Positions 8,240 to 18,739 of a stretch of 64,000 nucleotides of DNA are shown piece after piece (within the stretch, counting starts at the first letter, position 1; every line of letters begins with the position of its first letter). Source of the stretch: Clostridium sp. (GTDB lineage: Bacteria; Bacillota; Clostridia; TANB77; CAG-508); the NCBI GenBank assembly GCA_018371855.1, contig JAHAKD010000005.1:62001-126000 (forward strand), read 5' to 3'. Position numbers and translations under genes: made by a program. The notes under the pieces are model-generated. The model saw only the letters and a list, made by a program, of their open reading frames with translations, ran no database searches and was not told where the DNA came from.

Positions 8240-11200
8240 ATGTATTTAAAAAGATTAGAGTTACAAGGGTTCAAATCCTTTGCAGATAAAACAGTTTTAG
8301 AATTTATGCCAGGAATTACAACAGTTATAGGCCCAAATGGTTCAGGTAAAAGTAATATATCTGATGCAATTCGTTGGGTATTAGGGGAACAAAGTATAAA
8401 ATCATTAAGAGGTGCTAAATCAGAAGATATAATTTTTGCAGGAACACAAAACAGAAAATCTTTAGGGTTTGCAGAAGCATCTTTAGTTTTTAATAATGAT
8501 GATGGTAAATTACCAATAGAATATGCAGAAGTTACAGTTACAAGAAGAATATATAGAACTGGGGAAACCGGTTATTTTATAAACAAAACTCCTTGTAGAT
8601 TAAAAGATATTTTAGAATTATTTATGGATACTGGTATCGGTAAAGATGGATATTCAATTATAGGTCAAGGGAAAATAGATGAAATCTTGAGTAATAAATC
8701 AGAAGATAGAAGACATATTTTTGAAGAAGCAGCAGGAATTGTAAAATATCGTAGCAGAAAAGAAGATTCAGAAAAGAAATTAGAAAGAGCTAAATTAAAT
8801 TTATTAAGAATTAATGATATCTTATCAGAAATAGAAAATAACATGGAACCTTTAAAAATTCAGTCAGAAAAGGCTAAAAAGTTTTTAAGTTTAAGAGAAG
8901 AATTAAAAGGGATAGAAGTTGGATTATTCTTATATAATATCGATTTATATAAAGAGAGATTAGAAAAAGTAACTGCTGATGAAGAAATTATGAATTCAAC
9001 TTATGAAAATGAACAAAAAAGCCAAGAAGAAAAGAATGAAAAAAAGAACAAATTAAAAGTAGAGATAAATAATTTAATAGAAGAAATAGAATCAATGCAA
9101 AATATTGGTTTCGAAAGTTCTAATCAAATAGAAAAAATAAATTCTAATATAAATGTATCAGAAGAAAGAATCAATAATATACAAGAAAATAATAAAAGAT
9201 ATGAAACAGAAATTGCAGAGATAAATGAGAAGATAGTAGAGTTAGAAGAAGAAAAGAAACAAAAAATAGCTAAAAAAGAAAATCTATTTAATAATAAAGA
9301 AAAATTCGAAAAAGAATTAAAAGAAAAGGAAGAAGAATTAAACAAATTAACTGCAAAATTATCTGATAAGCAATTAGAAATAGAAAATAAAAAGAAGATA
9401 ATCGAAGAAAATACAGATAGAAAATACGAAGTACAAAATGATATAAACACACAAGATGTAACTACAGATTCTGTAGAAAAAAATATAAAAGCTAAAACAG
9501 AAGAATTAGAACTTACAATTTCCGAATTAGATCAGTCAAGATTAAAAAAGAGTGAGATTGAACAAAACTTTATAGAGATAGAATCAAAAAGAAATAAATT
9601 AAAAAATGATTTAAGTGAGATAGAGAATAAAAAAATAGAGGCTGACAATAAAATAAAAAGTTTTGAAACAGAAATTAATACTCTAGGTCAAGAAATAAGG
9701 ATAAAAGAAGCCAGACTAAAATTTCTAGAAGAGACAGAAAAAGAAAAAGAAGGGTATACCAAAAGTGTTAAATCATTACTTAAATCAGCAGATATGAATC
9801 CAGAACTTAAAAAAGGATTACATGATGTTGTAGCAAACCTATTAAATGTGAAAAAAGAATATGAAGTCGCAATAGAAATGTCATTAGGAGCAAGTCTTCA
9901 AAATGTAGTTACAGAAACAGAACAGGAAGCTAAAAAATTAATAGAATATTTAAGAAAAAATAATTTAGGAAGAGTAACTTTTTTACCTATTTCAGCTGTT
10001 AATGGAAAAAAACTAGACAGAGCAAATTTAAATATTAAAGGTGTAATTGGGATTGCTTCTGACTTGGTGCAATATGATAAAAAATATGAAGGAATATTTA
10101 ACAATTTACTAGGAAGAACAGTTATTGTAGATGATATGGAAGCCGGAATTGCTGTTGCTAAAAAGAATAATTATGCATTTAGAGTTGTAACATTAAAAGG
10201 TGATATAATTAATTCCTCTGGTGCAATGACAGGTGGTTCAGTACAAACTAAAACTGTGAATATTTTAGGAAGAAGTAGAGAAATAGAGGACTTAAAAGAC
10301 CAATTAAACAAATTAAATTCAAAATTAAAAAATAAAGAAAAAGAGAAAGAAGAATATTTAGATAGCATAGAAGAATTATTAGAGACAATAGAACACTTAG
10401 AAAATAATTTACAAGAGATAGATATAGAATATGCAACACAAAAACAAAAAGTGGAATTAATTTCTGAGAATGTAGATAAATTAACAATTAGAATGGATAG
10501 AACAAAACATGAAATAGAAAATCTAAATAATCAGAAAAAAGATATTGCAGAAAATAAGGAAAAATTAATAGAAGATTTAGCAAATCTGGAAAAAGAAATA
10601 CAAACTTTAAATTTAGAAGTAGAGGAATTTGTTAAATTAAATAAAGATGATCAAACATATATAGATAATTTGAATATGGATATAACGAATTTAAAAATAT
10701 CTGTATCTTCTTTTGAAGAAAGCGAAATGTCAATAGATGAAATGACAGAAAGAATTAATATTGATATTCAAAATAATAAAAATAGTATTAAAGCTAAAAA
10801 CGAACAAATAGAGCAAAATAAACAGGAAGAAGAAAATTTAAGAGTACAAATAGAAGAATTTAAAGCAAAAATTATCGAGATAAAAGAAAACGTTAAAAAT
10901 AGTGGCTCAAAAATAGAAGAATTAAAGAAAAATAAAAATGAAAAGAACACAGAATTAGAAAAAATAGAAAAAGAAATAGAAGAACAATTTGGAAGATTGC
11001 AAGATTTAAAAGAGCAATTAGTAAAAATTGATTTAAAGAAAAATAAAACATCTCAAGACCTAGAAGATGTAATTAATAGAATGTGGGAAGAGTATGAATT
11101 AACACCAAATAATGCAGAAGGATTTGTAAAAACAACAGATTCTGCTAAAACACAAAAAGAAGTTAATTATTTAAGAAATCAAATAAGAGATTTAGGAAGT

Positions 11201-11785
11201 ATAAATATTGATTCTATTAAAGAATATCAAACATTAAAAGAAAGATATGACTTTATGTGTGAGCAAAGGCTAGACTTAGAGAACTCTATGGCCAAGCTTA
11301 GAAATGTTATCTCAGAAATGATAACTATTATGAAGGCTCAATTTAAAGAGAAATTTAAACTTATTAATAAAAACTTTGATGAGGTATTTAAGGAATTATT
11401 TGGCGGTGGAAAAGCAGAATTAATCTTAGAAAATGAAGATGATGTTTTAAATTGCGGAATAGATATTAGGGTGCAACCACCAGGAAAGAAACTTCAAAAT
11501 ATGACTTTATTATCTGGAGGGGAAAAGGCATTTACAGCTATTGCAATATTATTTGCAATATTAAAAATAAATCCTGCACCATTCTGTGTATTAGATGAAA
11601 TTGAAGCAGCACTAGATGATGTTAATGTTAACAGATATGCAGAATACTTAAAGAAATTTTCAAAAGATACACAATTCTTAGTAATTACACATAGAAAAGG
11701 TACTATGGAAGCAGCAGATACAGTATATGGAATAACAATGGAAGAAAACGGAATTAGTAAATTACTTTCTATGAAATTAAAATAG
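8240..11785 (+). CDS. smc: Chromosome segregation protein SMC
   Basis: SMC is the ATPase core of bacterial condensin. The Walker A motif GPNGSGKSN is at residues 31-39. Two long coiled-coil arms flank a hinge around residues 500-670 (containing ELKKGLHDVVANLL and SSGAMTGGSV). The C-terminal head has LLSGGEKAFTAIA and the Walker B PFCVLDEIEAALDD. Length is 1,181 residues, as expected. ATG 8240 (MYLKRLELQGFKSFADK) is chosen over GTG 8231 because it fits the AAGGTGA ribosome binding site and the conserved SMC start. The usual partners rnc and ftsY are absent; neighbours are HD-GYP genes and ytaF. The stop codon lies inside a repeat element. Confidence 0.97.
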   Translation: MYLKRLELQGFKSFADKTVLEFMPGITTVIGPNGSGKSNISDAIRWVLGEQSIKSLRGAKSEDIIFAGTQNRKSLGFAEASLVFNNDDGKLPIEYAEVTVTRRIYRTGETGYFINKTPCRLKDILELFMDTGIGKDGYSIIGQGKIDEILSNKSEDRRHIFEEAAGIVKYRSRKEDSEKKLERAKLNLLRINDILSEIENNMEPLKIQSEKAKKFLSLREELKGIEVGLFLYNIDLYKERLEKVTADEEIMNSTYENEQKSQEEKNEKKNKLKVEINNLIEEIESMQNIGFESSNQIEKINSNINVSEERINNIQENNKRYETEIAEINEKIVELEEEKKQKIAKKENLFNNKEKFEKELKEKEEELNKLTAKLSDKQLEIENKKKIIEENTDRKYEVQNDINTQDVTTDSVEKNIKAKTEELELTISELDQSRLKKSEIEQNFIEIESKRNKLKNDLSEIENKKIEADNKIKSFETEINTLGQEIRIKEARLKFLEETEKEKEGYTKSVKSLLKSADMNPELKKGLHDVVANLLNVKKEYEVAIEMSLGASLQNVVTETEQEAKKLIEYLRKNNLGRVTFLPISAVNGKKLDRANLNIKGVIGIASDLVQYDKKYEGIFNNLLGRTVIVDDMEAGIAVAKKNNYAFRVVTLKGDIINSSGAMTGGSVQTKTVNILGRSREIEDLKDQLNKLNSKLKNKEKEKEEYLDSIEELLETIEHLENNLQEIDIEYATQKQKVELISENVDKLTIRMDRTKHEIENLNNQKKDIAENKEKLIEDLANLEKEIQTLNLEVEEFVKLNKDDQTYIDNLNMDITNLKISVSSFEESEMSIDEMTERINIDIQNNKNSIKAKNEQIEQNKQEEENLRVQIEEFKAKIIEIKENVKNSGSKIEELKKNKNEKNTELEKIEKEIEEQFGRLQDLKEQLVKIDLKKNKTSQDLEDVINRMWEEYELTPNNAEGFVKTTDSAKTQKEVNYLRNQIRDLGSINIDSIKEYQTLKERYDFMCEQRLDLENSMAKLRNVISEMITIMKAQFKEKFKLINKNFDEVFKELFGGGKAELILENEDDVLNCGIDIRVQPPGKKLQNMTLLSGGEKAFTAIAILFAILKINPAPFCVLDEIEAALDDVNVNRYAEYLKKFSKDTQFLVITHRKGTMEAADTVYGITMEENGISKLLSMKLK

Positions 11786-11815
11786 GGATTTGGGTACGTT
11801 CCTTTTTTTCCTATT
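11783..11815. repeat. Interspersed palindromic repeat, copy 1 (T-rich variant)
   Basis: The element reads TAGGGATTTGGGTACGTTCC followed by a T run and CCTAT. It matches the copy at 48157-48187 read on the minus strand. The smc stop codon TAG is its first three bases. Confidence 0.7.
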
Positions 11816-11827
11816 GTATGAACAATA

Positions 11828-11856
11828 TAGCCAACTAGATAAAATCTAGTTGGCTA
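11828..11856. terminator. Perfect 13-bp inverted repeat between smc and ytaF
   Basis: TAGCCAACTAGAT and ATCTAGTTGGCTA flank a 3-base loop. A run of A follows on the plus strand and no good T run lies on either exit side, so termination between these convergent genes is likely but not classical. Confidence 0.5.
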
Positions 11857-11890
11857 AAAAAATCTCTATTAAAAATATTTAGGAATGGAC

Positions 11891-12520
11891 TTATGTCCCG
11901 ATTCCTCTTAAAACCCCAATAACTATTAATAAAATACCAGATATTATATTCCATTTTTTTAAGGATGTGTTGTACAACACAATTCTCTTACCAAGAATAA
12001 TTCCTGCATTAAGAAAAATAAATTGAAAAAGAGGAACAAGTATAGGAAATAGTAAACTATATATTCCAAATGATGAACTTGTAATACCAACACAAATAGA
12101 ATCTAAAGAAAGAGCAAATGCTAGGTATAATGCTTCGTTTTTTTCAATTACTTTTGAGTTGTTTAAATCAGAGGAGATTGGATTTCTAATAATTTGTATT
12201 GTTATACCTAAAGATTTTAGAAAGATCTTATGACTTTTATATTCTTTTTTTTCATTAGTATTCATTGCTTCATATATAATTAAAAATCCCATTAGGCATA
12301 GGAGAATTACACTAACTATTTTTATTACATTAGCCGGAAGGATAGAAATTATGAAATATCCAAACGCAACAGAAATACCTACAAAAAGCAAAGAAACAAA
12401 AAATAATATAAATTTTGCAGGAGTAGATAATGATGTTTTCCTAAGCCCATATGTAATTCCAATTCCAAATGAATCAATACTAACAGATAAAGCAAGCAAG
12501 ATAATAGTAATTAGCATCAT
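11891..12520 (-). CDS. ytaF: Sporulation-associated membrane protein YtaF
   Basis: This is a 209-residue membrane protein with about six hydrophobic segments, of the MntP/YtaF superfamily. The paired motifs LALSVSIDSFGIGITYGLR near the start and LAFALSLDSICVGITSS in the second half are the family hallmark: an internal repeat with an acidic residue in each half. In spore-formers, TIGR02840/YtaF genes are linked to sporulation, but biochemical function is not settled. The charged insert IRNPISSDLNNSKVIEKNEA in the middle loop is typical of YtaF. It is divergent from the P-type ATPase gene. Start follows GAGGTGAT. Confidence 0.85.
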   Translation of the reverse strand: MMLITIILLALSVSIDSFGIGITYGLRKTSLSTPAKFILFFVSLLFVGISVAFGYFIISILPANVIKIVSVILLCLMGFLIIYEAMNTNEKKEYKSHKIFLKSLGITIQIIRNPISSDLNNSKVIEKNEALYLAFALSLDSICVGITSSSFGIYSLLFPILVPLFQFIFLNAGIILGKRIVLYNTSLKKWNIISGILLIVIGVLRGIGT

Positions 12521-12625
12521 ATCACCTCTATATATAATATGTAAACTAAAAAAATAAGTGTAATATAGGAATAAAAAAATAGTATAAGCATATAAATTAA
12601 TAAACTATACAAAGGAGAGATTTAT

Positions 12626-15238
12626 ATGTGGCATACTAAAAATATTAAAGAAATAGAAAAAGAACTTAGGACAAATATTAAAACAGGATTAGGTGATAAA
12701 GATGTACAAATAAGGCAAGATGAGTTTGGAAAGAACAAAATAGAAGAGGGAAAAAAGGAAAGCCTGCTTGTTAAATTTTTAAACCAGTTTAAAGATTTTA
12801 TGATAATAATTTTAATTATTGCAGCAATTATATCTGCTGTTGTAAGTTATATAGAAGGGACAGGCGATTATTTTGATTCTATAATAATTATTGCAATAGT
12901 TGTGTTTAATGGAATAATGGGATTAATTCAAGAAGCAAAAGCAGAAAAATCTATAGAGGCATTAAAGAAAATGTCTGCACCTGTAGCGAAGGTTAGAAGA
13001 AATGGAAAGGTACTTACTGTGAATGGTGAAGATATAGTACCAGGTGATATTGTTATTTTAGAAACAGGTTGTTATGTTCCAGCAGATATTAGATTAATAA
13101 GTACATATAATTTAAAAGTAGAAGAGTCTAGTTTAACAGGAGAAACAGAGGCAGTAGAAAAAGATGAGAATGCAGTATTTAATAACAAAATAATTCCTCT
13201 AGGTGACATGAAAAATATGGTTTTTGCAGGTACAGCGGTAGTAAATGGACATGCAGAAGGAATTGTAACTAATATAGGGATGAATACAGAAGTTGGAAAA
13301 ATTGCAAGTATGATAATAACAAATGAAGCTCCACAAACACCAATTCAAAAGAAATTAAGCGAAGTAGGTAAAGTTCTTGGAATTGCATGTGTAGTTATTT
13401 GTGCTTTGATTTTTGTTATAGGAGTTATAAAGAAAATATCAGTAGTAGAAATGTTTATGACATCAGTAGGATTAGCTGTTGCTGCAATTCCAGAAGGTTT
13501 ACCTGCAATTGTTACAATTATTCTTTCTATTGCAGTTACAAAAATGGCAAAGAGAAATGCAATAATAAGAAAACTACCCGCAGTTGAAACATTAGGAAGT
13601 AGTAAAGTAATTTGTTCAGACAAAACAGGAACACTTACAGAAAATAATATGAGAGTAGTAGAGATTATAGGCAATAAAAATAAAATTTTAGAATATGGAA
13701 CATTATGCTGCAATTGTGAAATAAATGAGGGAGTAGTAGAAGGGGAGCCTACAGAGGTTGCAATAGTAGAAGAAGCAATTAAAGAAAAACAAAATAAAGT
13801 ATTACCACGAATTTGCGAGATTCCATTTGACTCTAATAGAAAATTAATGACAACAGTTAACGAATTAGAAAATGGAAAATATAGAATTATAACAAAAGGA
13901 GCTCCAGAAATATTGTTAGGAATTTGTGACTATTACGAAGAAAACAATACTGTACATGATATGAATAGTACATTTTTAAGTAAGATAAAAAATAAAAATG
14001 AAAAAATGGCAGAAAAGGCGTTAAGGGTATTAGGAGTTGCATATTTAGATGTAGATATAATGCCAAAAGAAATATCAGCAGACTTCTTAGAAAAAGGACT
14101 AATTTTTGTAGGTTTAATTGGAATGATTGACCCACCAAGAAAAGGAGTAAAAGAAGCAGTTTTAGCTTGTAGAAGAGCTGGTATAAAAACTGTAATGATT
14201 ACAGGAGATCACATTACAACAGCTAAAGCCATTGCAAAAGATTTAGAGATATTAAGAGGACGAGAATTAGCAATAACTGGCCAAGAGCTAGATAAAATTT
14301 CAGATAGTAAATTAGAAAAAGATATAATGAATTTTTCTGTATTCGCAAGAGTTACACCTGAGCACAAAGTAAGAATTGTTAAGGCTTTTCAAAAAACTGG
14401 AGCAGTCGTTGCAATGACAGGTGATGGAGTAAATGACGCACCCGCACTAAAAAAATCTGATATTGGAATTGCAATGGGACGTAAAGGAACTGATGTAGCC
14501 AAAAATGCAGCAGAGATGATTTTAAATGATGATAATTTTGTTACAATAGTAGATGCAGTAAAACAAGGAAGAAATATTTTTGATAATATTAAAAAAGCTA
14601 TACATTTCCTAATTGCAACTAATATTGGAGAGATAGTTACGATATTTGTAGGACTATTACTTGGAGTAAAATCGCCATTACTTGCAATACAATTATTATG
14701 GGTAAATTTAGTTACAGATTCTTTGCCTGCTATAGCATTAGGATTAGAACCACCAGAAAAAAATATAATGAATAGACCACCGAGAGATTCTAGAAAGAGT
14801 ATATTTGCAGATGGGTTAATGGGAAAAATAGTAGTAGAAGGTTTTATGATTGGAATGTTTACAATTTTAGCATTTTTCATAGGAAATAAATATTATGGAA
14901 TAGAAGTAGCAAGAACAATGGCTTTTATAAGTTTAGGAATGTTAGAATTAATACACAGCTTTAATGTAAAGAGTGAAGAGTCAATATTTAAAGTTGGTTT
15001 GTTCGAAAATAAATATTTATTGGGAGCATTTGTATTAGGAACAGTATTACAATTAGGTATAATATTTGTACCAAGTTTAGCAGAAATATTTAAGCTAACA
15101 CAGCTAAATGCTACACAATGGTTAATAACTATAGTAATTTCTATAGCACCAATAATTATAGTAGAGATTCAGAAGAAATTTAATGAATTAAAATTTGGAA
15201 AAGTTGTATATGATTATAAAACACGTCAAGAAGTATAA
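12626..15238 (+). CDS. P-type cation ATPase, calcium-transporter type
   Basis: This 870-residue pump belongs to the P2A class, which exports Ca2+ (or similar cations) using ATP. Visible in order: a cation-ATPase N domain, SSLTGET in the actuator domain, membrane helix 4 with the ion-site motif IPEGLPAIV, the phosphorylated Asp in CSDKTGTLT, the nucleotide domain with KGAPE, the hinge TGDGVNDAPALKKSDIG, and helix 6 with NLVTDSLPAIALG. All key residues look intact. It resembles the YloB/PacL/LMCA1 group. It is a single gene with its own ribosome binding site (AAAGGAGAG) and terminator. Substrate is inferred from the helix 4 and 6 motifs. Confidence 0.93.
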   Translation: MWHTKNIKEIEKELRTNIKTGLGDKDVQIRQDEFGKNKIEEGKKESLLVKFLNQFKDFMIIILIIAAIISAVVSYIEGTGDYFDSIIIIAIVVFNGIMGLIQEAKAEKSIEALKKMSAPVAKVRRNGKVLTVNGEDIVPGDIVILETGCYVPADIRLISTYNLKVEESSLTGETEAVEKDENAVFNNKIIPLGDMKNMVFAGTAVVNGHAEGIVTNIGMNTEVGKIASMIITNEAPQTPIQKKLSEVGKVLGIACVVICALIFVIGVIKKISVVEMFMTSVGLAVAAIPEGLPAIVTIILSIAVTKMAKRNAIIRKLPAVETLGSSKVICSDKTGTLTENNMRVVEIIGNKNKILEYGTLCCNCEINEGVVEGEPTEVAIVEEAIKEKQNKVLPRICEIPFDSNRKLMTTVNELENGKYRIITKGAPEILLGICDYYEENNTVHDMNSTFLSKIKNKNEKMAEKALRVLGVAYLDVDIMPKEISADFLEKGLIFVGLIGMIDPPRKGVKEAVLACRRAGIKTVMITGDHITTAKAIAKDLEILRGRELAITGQELDKISDSKLEKDIMNFSVFARVTPEHKVRIVKAFQKTGAVVAMTGDGVNDAPALKKSDIGIAMGRKGTDVAKNAAEMILNDDNFVTIVDAVKQGRNIFDNIKKAIHFLIATNIGEIVTIFVGLLLGVKSPLLAIQLLWVNLVTDSLPAIALGLEPPEKNIMNRPPRDSRKSIFADGLMGKIVVEGFMIGMFTILAFFIGNKYYGIEVARTMAFISLGMLELIHSFNVKSEESIFKVGLFENKYLLGAFVLGTVLQLGIIFVPSLAEIFKLTQLNATQWLITIVISIAPIIIVEIQKKFNELKFGKVVYDYKTRQEV

Positions 15239-15251
15239 GTAAAATAGTAAC

Positions 15252-15289
15252 AAAAAAACATCTCATTATATAAATGAGATGCTTTTTTA
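15252..15289. terminator. Bidirectional terminator between the ATPase and PBP genes
   Basis: The stem CATCTCATT/AATGAGATG has A and T runs on its two sides and sits between convergent genes. Confidence 0.85.
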
Positions 15290-17605
15290 CTATTGGTTAG
15301 TTCCATCATTTTCAGTAGATAAAGTTAATTTTATAATCGTTCCTTCCTCAACAGCGGTATCTACCATTATACTTTGACTTATAACTGTTCCAGAGCCCTC
15401 TGTTGTAATGTTTAAATTATTTGCTTTTGCCATATTTTCTGCTTGGGCTAAAGTTTTATCTTTAAAATCTGGAACCTTTACAGAAACTCTTGTATCGTTT
15501 TCTTCTGTATATAAAACTATAATAGAGTTTTTTGGAATACTAGATCCAGGTTTTGGTGTTTGGTCTGTTACTAGAGTAGAATTTTTATCACCACTAATAT
15601 TTACTTTTGTAGTAAATCCAGCTTGCTTTAATAGTTTTTCTGCTTCTGTAACTGTTTTATTTCTAATATCAGGAACAGTTGCATAACTTGTATCTTCTTC
15701 TACAGTATCTGTAGAAGTTTGAGCATTATTAGAAGTTAAACCTAAATAAGGTAATATTTCAGATAACATTTGTGAAACTACAGGTCCACAAACTTGACCA
15801 CCTTGGTGACTACCTTCATTATTAGGATTTGGATTATGAACAGCAATTAATAAACATATCTCTGGTTTTTCTGTAGGAGCAATTGCAACATATGATGCAA
15901 TATAACCTTCATCTTCACGTCCTGCTTGTGGCTCTGATGTACCAGTTTTTCCACCTATAGAATATCCTTCAACTTTAGCAAGTCTACCAGAACCATCATC
16001 TACAACTGATTTCATTAAATTTCTCATTCTTTCAGAAGTAGATTTAGAAATTACTTGTCGTACTTGAACTGGCTCGATATCTGTAGTAGTACCAGTTTCA
16101 GGATTTATAATTTGTTTTACAATTCTTGGTTTCATTAAAATTCCATCATTTGAAATTGCAGAAACTGCAGAGACCAATTGAATTGGTGTAATTGTAAATC
16201 TTTGCCCAAAAGACATTGTAGCAAGTTCTACATCTTTAACATCTTCTAATTTCCAATATGTACTACTAGCTTCTTGAGGTAATTCTATACCAGTTTTATC
16301 AAAAAATCCAAATGCTTGGTAATATTTGTATAAAGTTTCAGCACCGATACGTTGTCCTAATTGTATTAAAGAAGGGTTACATGAAAGTTGTAAAGCTTGT
16401 CTTAGAGTTTTTGCACCTTTATGACCGTGAGTCCAACAACTAATATTTCTATCTGCTACTTCGATAGAACCATTACAATAAAAATCATTAGGAACATCTT
16501 CACTAGTAATATTTTCTTCTAATGCTGTAGCTGCAGTTATTAACTTGTATGGAGAACCAGGTTCATAAGGTGAAGATACTACATTGTTTTTCCACATATT
16601 ATATAATGCATCAGATTGTGCAGTAGAATCTAGAGTATCCCATGTAGCCTTTAATTCTTCTGTATTTGGCTCGAAAGGAGTATTAAGATTGTAATCTGGA
16701 TAGCAAGCCATTCCTAAAATATCACCTGTACTAGGTGCCATTGCTACTACTGTACCACTATCTGCATGGTTTTCTTCAACTGCTTGTTTCAAATATTTTT
16801 CTAAAACAGTTTGAATATAATAATCTATAGTTAAAACAATATCACTACCGTTTTCGGCAGGAATATAAGTTTGGTTACTATCTGGAATTTCTTCTTGAAT
16901 AGCATCTGTTGATGTTGTTATTTTACCAGGAGTACCTTGAAGAACACTGTTCCAACTATCTTCTATTCCTTGAATACCAGTATTATCTGTTCCACAGAAT
17001 CCTATTAAGTTAGAAGCTAAATTGTTATATGGATATACTCTTTTTGTATCTTCATCAATATTAATACCAGTACTTATTTTTTCTGTTTCCATCCATTCCT
17101 TTAATTTATCTATTTTATCTTTATCAACTTTTTTTGCTATTGTTTGAACATTAGAAGTACTATTAATCTTTTCTAATGTTTCATTATAATCTAGTTCAAA
17201 AATTTCAGAAAATGCTTTAGCAACCTTTTCTTTTTTTGCTTTAGTTTCTTCATCGTTAGAACCAACTATTTTTTTTGGATTAATAGTTACAGTATCTGTT
17301 GGAGTACTTATTGCTAAGGTTTTACCTGTAGAATCATATATTGTACCCCTGCTAGTACTTATGATTTGGTCTGTAGTTTGTTGATTATAAGCTTGTTCTT
17401 TTAAATCTGAACCCTGAATAAATTGTAACCAAATAAGTCTAATAATTAAAAGTAAAAATATTATTAGTAAAGAAGCTAGTACAATTCTAAACTTTTTTAC
17501 AGCTAATAAATTAGTAGAAAATTCATTATTAGTGGATTTATATAATTTATTATTACTTTTTTTTGTCTTGGGTAAATTAAATTTATTATTATTTTTTTTC
17601 TTCAT
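15290..17605 (-). CDS. Class B penicillin-binding protein with two PASTA domains (SpoVD/FtsI-like)
   Basis: This is a cell-wall transpeptidase that cross-links peptidoglycan outside the membrane. It has a basic N-terminus, one membrane helix (about residues 40-63 of 771), the PBP dimer domain beginning at STSRGTIYD, and the catalytic motifs SPYK (Ser at about 351), SCN (about 408-410) and KTGTS. Two PASTA domains occupy the last ~130 residues, each containing VPD with KTVTEAEKLL or KTLAQAENMA. PASTA-bearing class B proteins in this group include SpoVD (spore cortex) and PBP2B/FtsI; which one this is cannot be decided here. ATG 17605 is preferred to GTG 17614 because the GAGGTG site then sits at the right distance. 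Confidence 0.9.
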   Translation of the reverse strand: MKKKNNNKFNLPKTKKSNNKLYKSTNNEFSTNLLAVKKFRIVLASLLIIFLLLIIRLIWLQFIQGSDLKEQAYNQQTTDQIISTSRGTIYDSTGKTLAISTPTDTVTINPKKIVGSNDEETKAKKEKVAKAFSEIFELDYNETLEKINSTSNVQTIAKKVDKDKIDKLKEWMETEKISTGINIDEDTKRVYPYNNLASNLIGFCGTDNTGIQGIEDSWNSVLQGTPGKITTSTDAIQEEIPDSNQTYIPAENGSDIVLTIDYYIQTVLEKYLKQAVEENHADSGTVVAMAPSTGDILGMACYPDYNLNTPFEPNTEELKATWDTLDSTAQSDALYNMWKNNVVSSPYEPGSPYKLITAATALEENITSEDVPNDFYCNGSIEVADRNISCWTHGHKGAKTLRQALQLSCNPSLIQLGQRIGAETLYKYYQAFGFFDKTGIELPQEASSTYWKLEDVKDVELATMSFGQRFTITPIQLVSAVSAISNDGILMKPRIVKQIINPETGTTTDIEPVQVRQVISKSTSERMRNLMKSVVDDGSGRLAKVEGYSIGGKTGTSEPQAGREDEGYIASYVAIAPTEKPEICLLIAVHNPNPNNEGSHQGGQVCGPVVSQMLSEILPYLGLTSNNAQTSTDTVEEDTSYATVPDIRNKTVTEAEKLLKQAGFTTKVNISGDKNSTLVTDQTPKPGSSIPKNSIIVLYTEENDTRVSVKVPDFKDKTLAQAENMAKANNLNITTEGSGTVISQSIMVDTAVEEGTIIKLTLSTENDGTNQ

Positions 17606-17624
17606 CTGCATCACCTCAAAAGGA

Positions 17625-17657
17625 TAGGGATTTTTGGGGACGTTCCTTAAATCCCTA
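17625..17657. repeat. Interspersed palindromic repeat, copy 2
   Basis: A nearly symmetric element with ends TAGGGATTT and AAATCCCTA around the core GGGGACGTTCC. It lies 20 bases upstream of the PBP start codon, so it would be in the 5' leader or promoter of that gene. Confidence 0.8.
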
Positions 17658-17732
17658 TTATAAAATACTGCATATATTGTATATTAAGTGTATGTTAAAA
17701 TCAATAAAAACACAGATTTTTCACAAAAGAAT

Positions 17733-17762
17733 TTGACATAATTCTACTAAGCTTGCTATAAT
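17733..17762 (+). promoter_or_regulatory. Promoter of rsmA
   Basis: TTGACA at 17733-17738 and TATAAT at 17757-17762 are separated by 18 bases. Both hexamers match the sigma-A consensus exactly. Confidence 0.75.
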
Positions 17763-17814
17763 TAAAATGTGTATAAATAGTGCATAATGCACGATAAAAA
17801 GGATAGGAGATACT

Positions 17815-18669
17815 ATGAATTTATATGAAGAAACAAAATTTATAATGGATAAATATAATATTAAGGCTAATAAAAACCTTGGACAAAATTTCTTAGTAGA
17901 TGAAAATGTTATAGAGACTGCTATAGAAAAATCTAATATTAATGAAGATGATTTAGTTATAGAAATAGGTCCAGGTCTTGGAACACTTACAAAATATTTA
18001 TTAGAAAATGCAGGAAGAGTTATATGTGTAGAATTAGATAAAAGAATGATAAAAATATTGGAAGAAAGATTTTTTCTTTATAAAAATTTTGAAGTAATTA
18101 ATAATGATATATTAAAAGTAGACTTAAATGAAATTATAAAGCAAGCAAAAGAAAAATATAATTTAAAGAATGCAAAAATTGTTGCTAATTTACCATACTA
18201 TATAACTACTCCAATAATAATGAAGTTATTAGAAAGTAAGATAGATATTACAAGTATAACTGTAATGATTCAAAAAGAAGTAGCAGACCGTTTAGCAGAA
18301 ATTCCAGGAGGAAAAAATACTGGAGCTATAACATATACTGTGTATTATTATGGTGATACAGAAAAATTACTAGAAGTTCCAAAAAGTTCTTTTATTCCAG
18401 AACCTTCTGTTACATCAGAAGTAATAAAGATAAATATTAGAAAAGAACCTCCGGTAAAAGTACAAAATGAAGATAGATTTTTTAAACTAATAAAAGTAGC
18501 CTTCTTACAAAGAAGAAAAACATTATTAAATTCGTTAACTAATAATGGAATATCAAATAAAGAAGAGTTAATACAGCTCTTAAATAAATTAAATATAGAC
18601 GAAAAGATAAGAAGTGAAAAGCTTACTATAGACCAATTTGCAGAGCTTTCCAATAATCTTAATGCATAA
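17815..18669 (+). CDS. rsmA: 16S rRNA adenine dimethyltransferase RsmA (KsgA)
   Basis: This enzyme dimethylates two adjacent adenines near the 3' end of 16S rRNA using S-adenosylmethionine. Motifs seen are NLGQNFLVD at the N-terminus, the SAM-binding IEIGPGLGTLT, the acidic VELDKRM, and the catalytic NLPYYITTPI. The C-terminal helical domain has FLQRRKTLLNSL. Length 284 is normal. Start is supported by ATAGGAG and a consensus promoter. The gene stands alone before the sortase, which has its own promoter. Confidence 0.96.
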   Translation: MNLYEETKFIMDKYNIKANKNLGQNFLVDENVIETAIEKSNINEDDLVIEIGPGLGTLTKYLLENAGRVICVELDKRMIKILEERFFLYKNFEVINNDILKVDLNEIIKQAKEKYNLKNAKIVANLPYYITTPIIMKLLESKIDITSITVMIQKEVADRLAEIPGGKNTGAITYTVYYYGDTEKLLEVPKSSFIPEPSVTSEVIKINIRKEPPVKVQNEDRFFKLIKVAFLQRRKTLLNSLTNNGISNKEELIQLLNKLNIDEKIRSEKLTIDQFAELSNNLNA

Positions 18670-18677
18670 ATTTGTTA

Positions 18678-18706
18678 TTGCAAAAGCCATATTAAAATGA
18701 TATAAT
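18678..18706 (+). promoter_or_regulatory. Promoter of the sortase gene
   Basis: TTGCAA at 18678-18683 and TATAAT at 18701-18706 are separated by 17 bases. Transcription would start near 18713, which excludes the upstream ATG at 18707 as the start codon. Confidence 0.65.
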
Positions 18707-18739
18707 ATGCTTGTAAAAAAGGTTAAGAAGGAGGTAAAC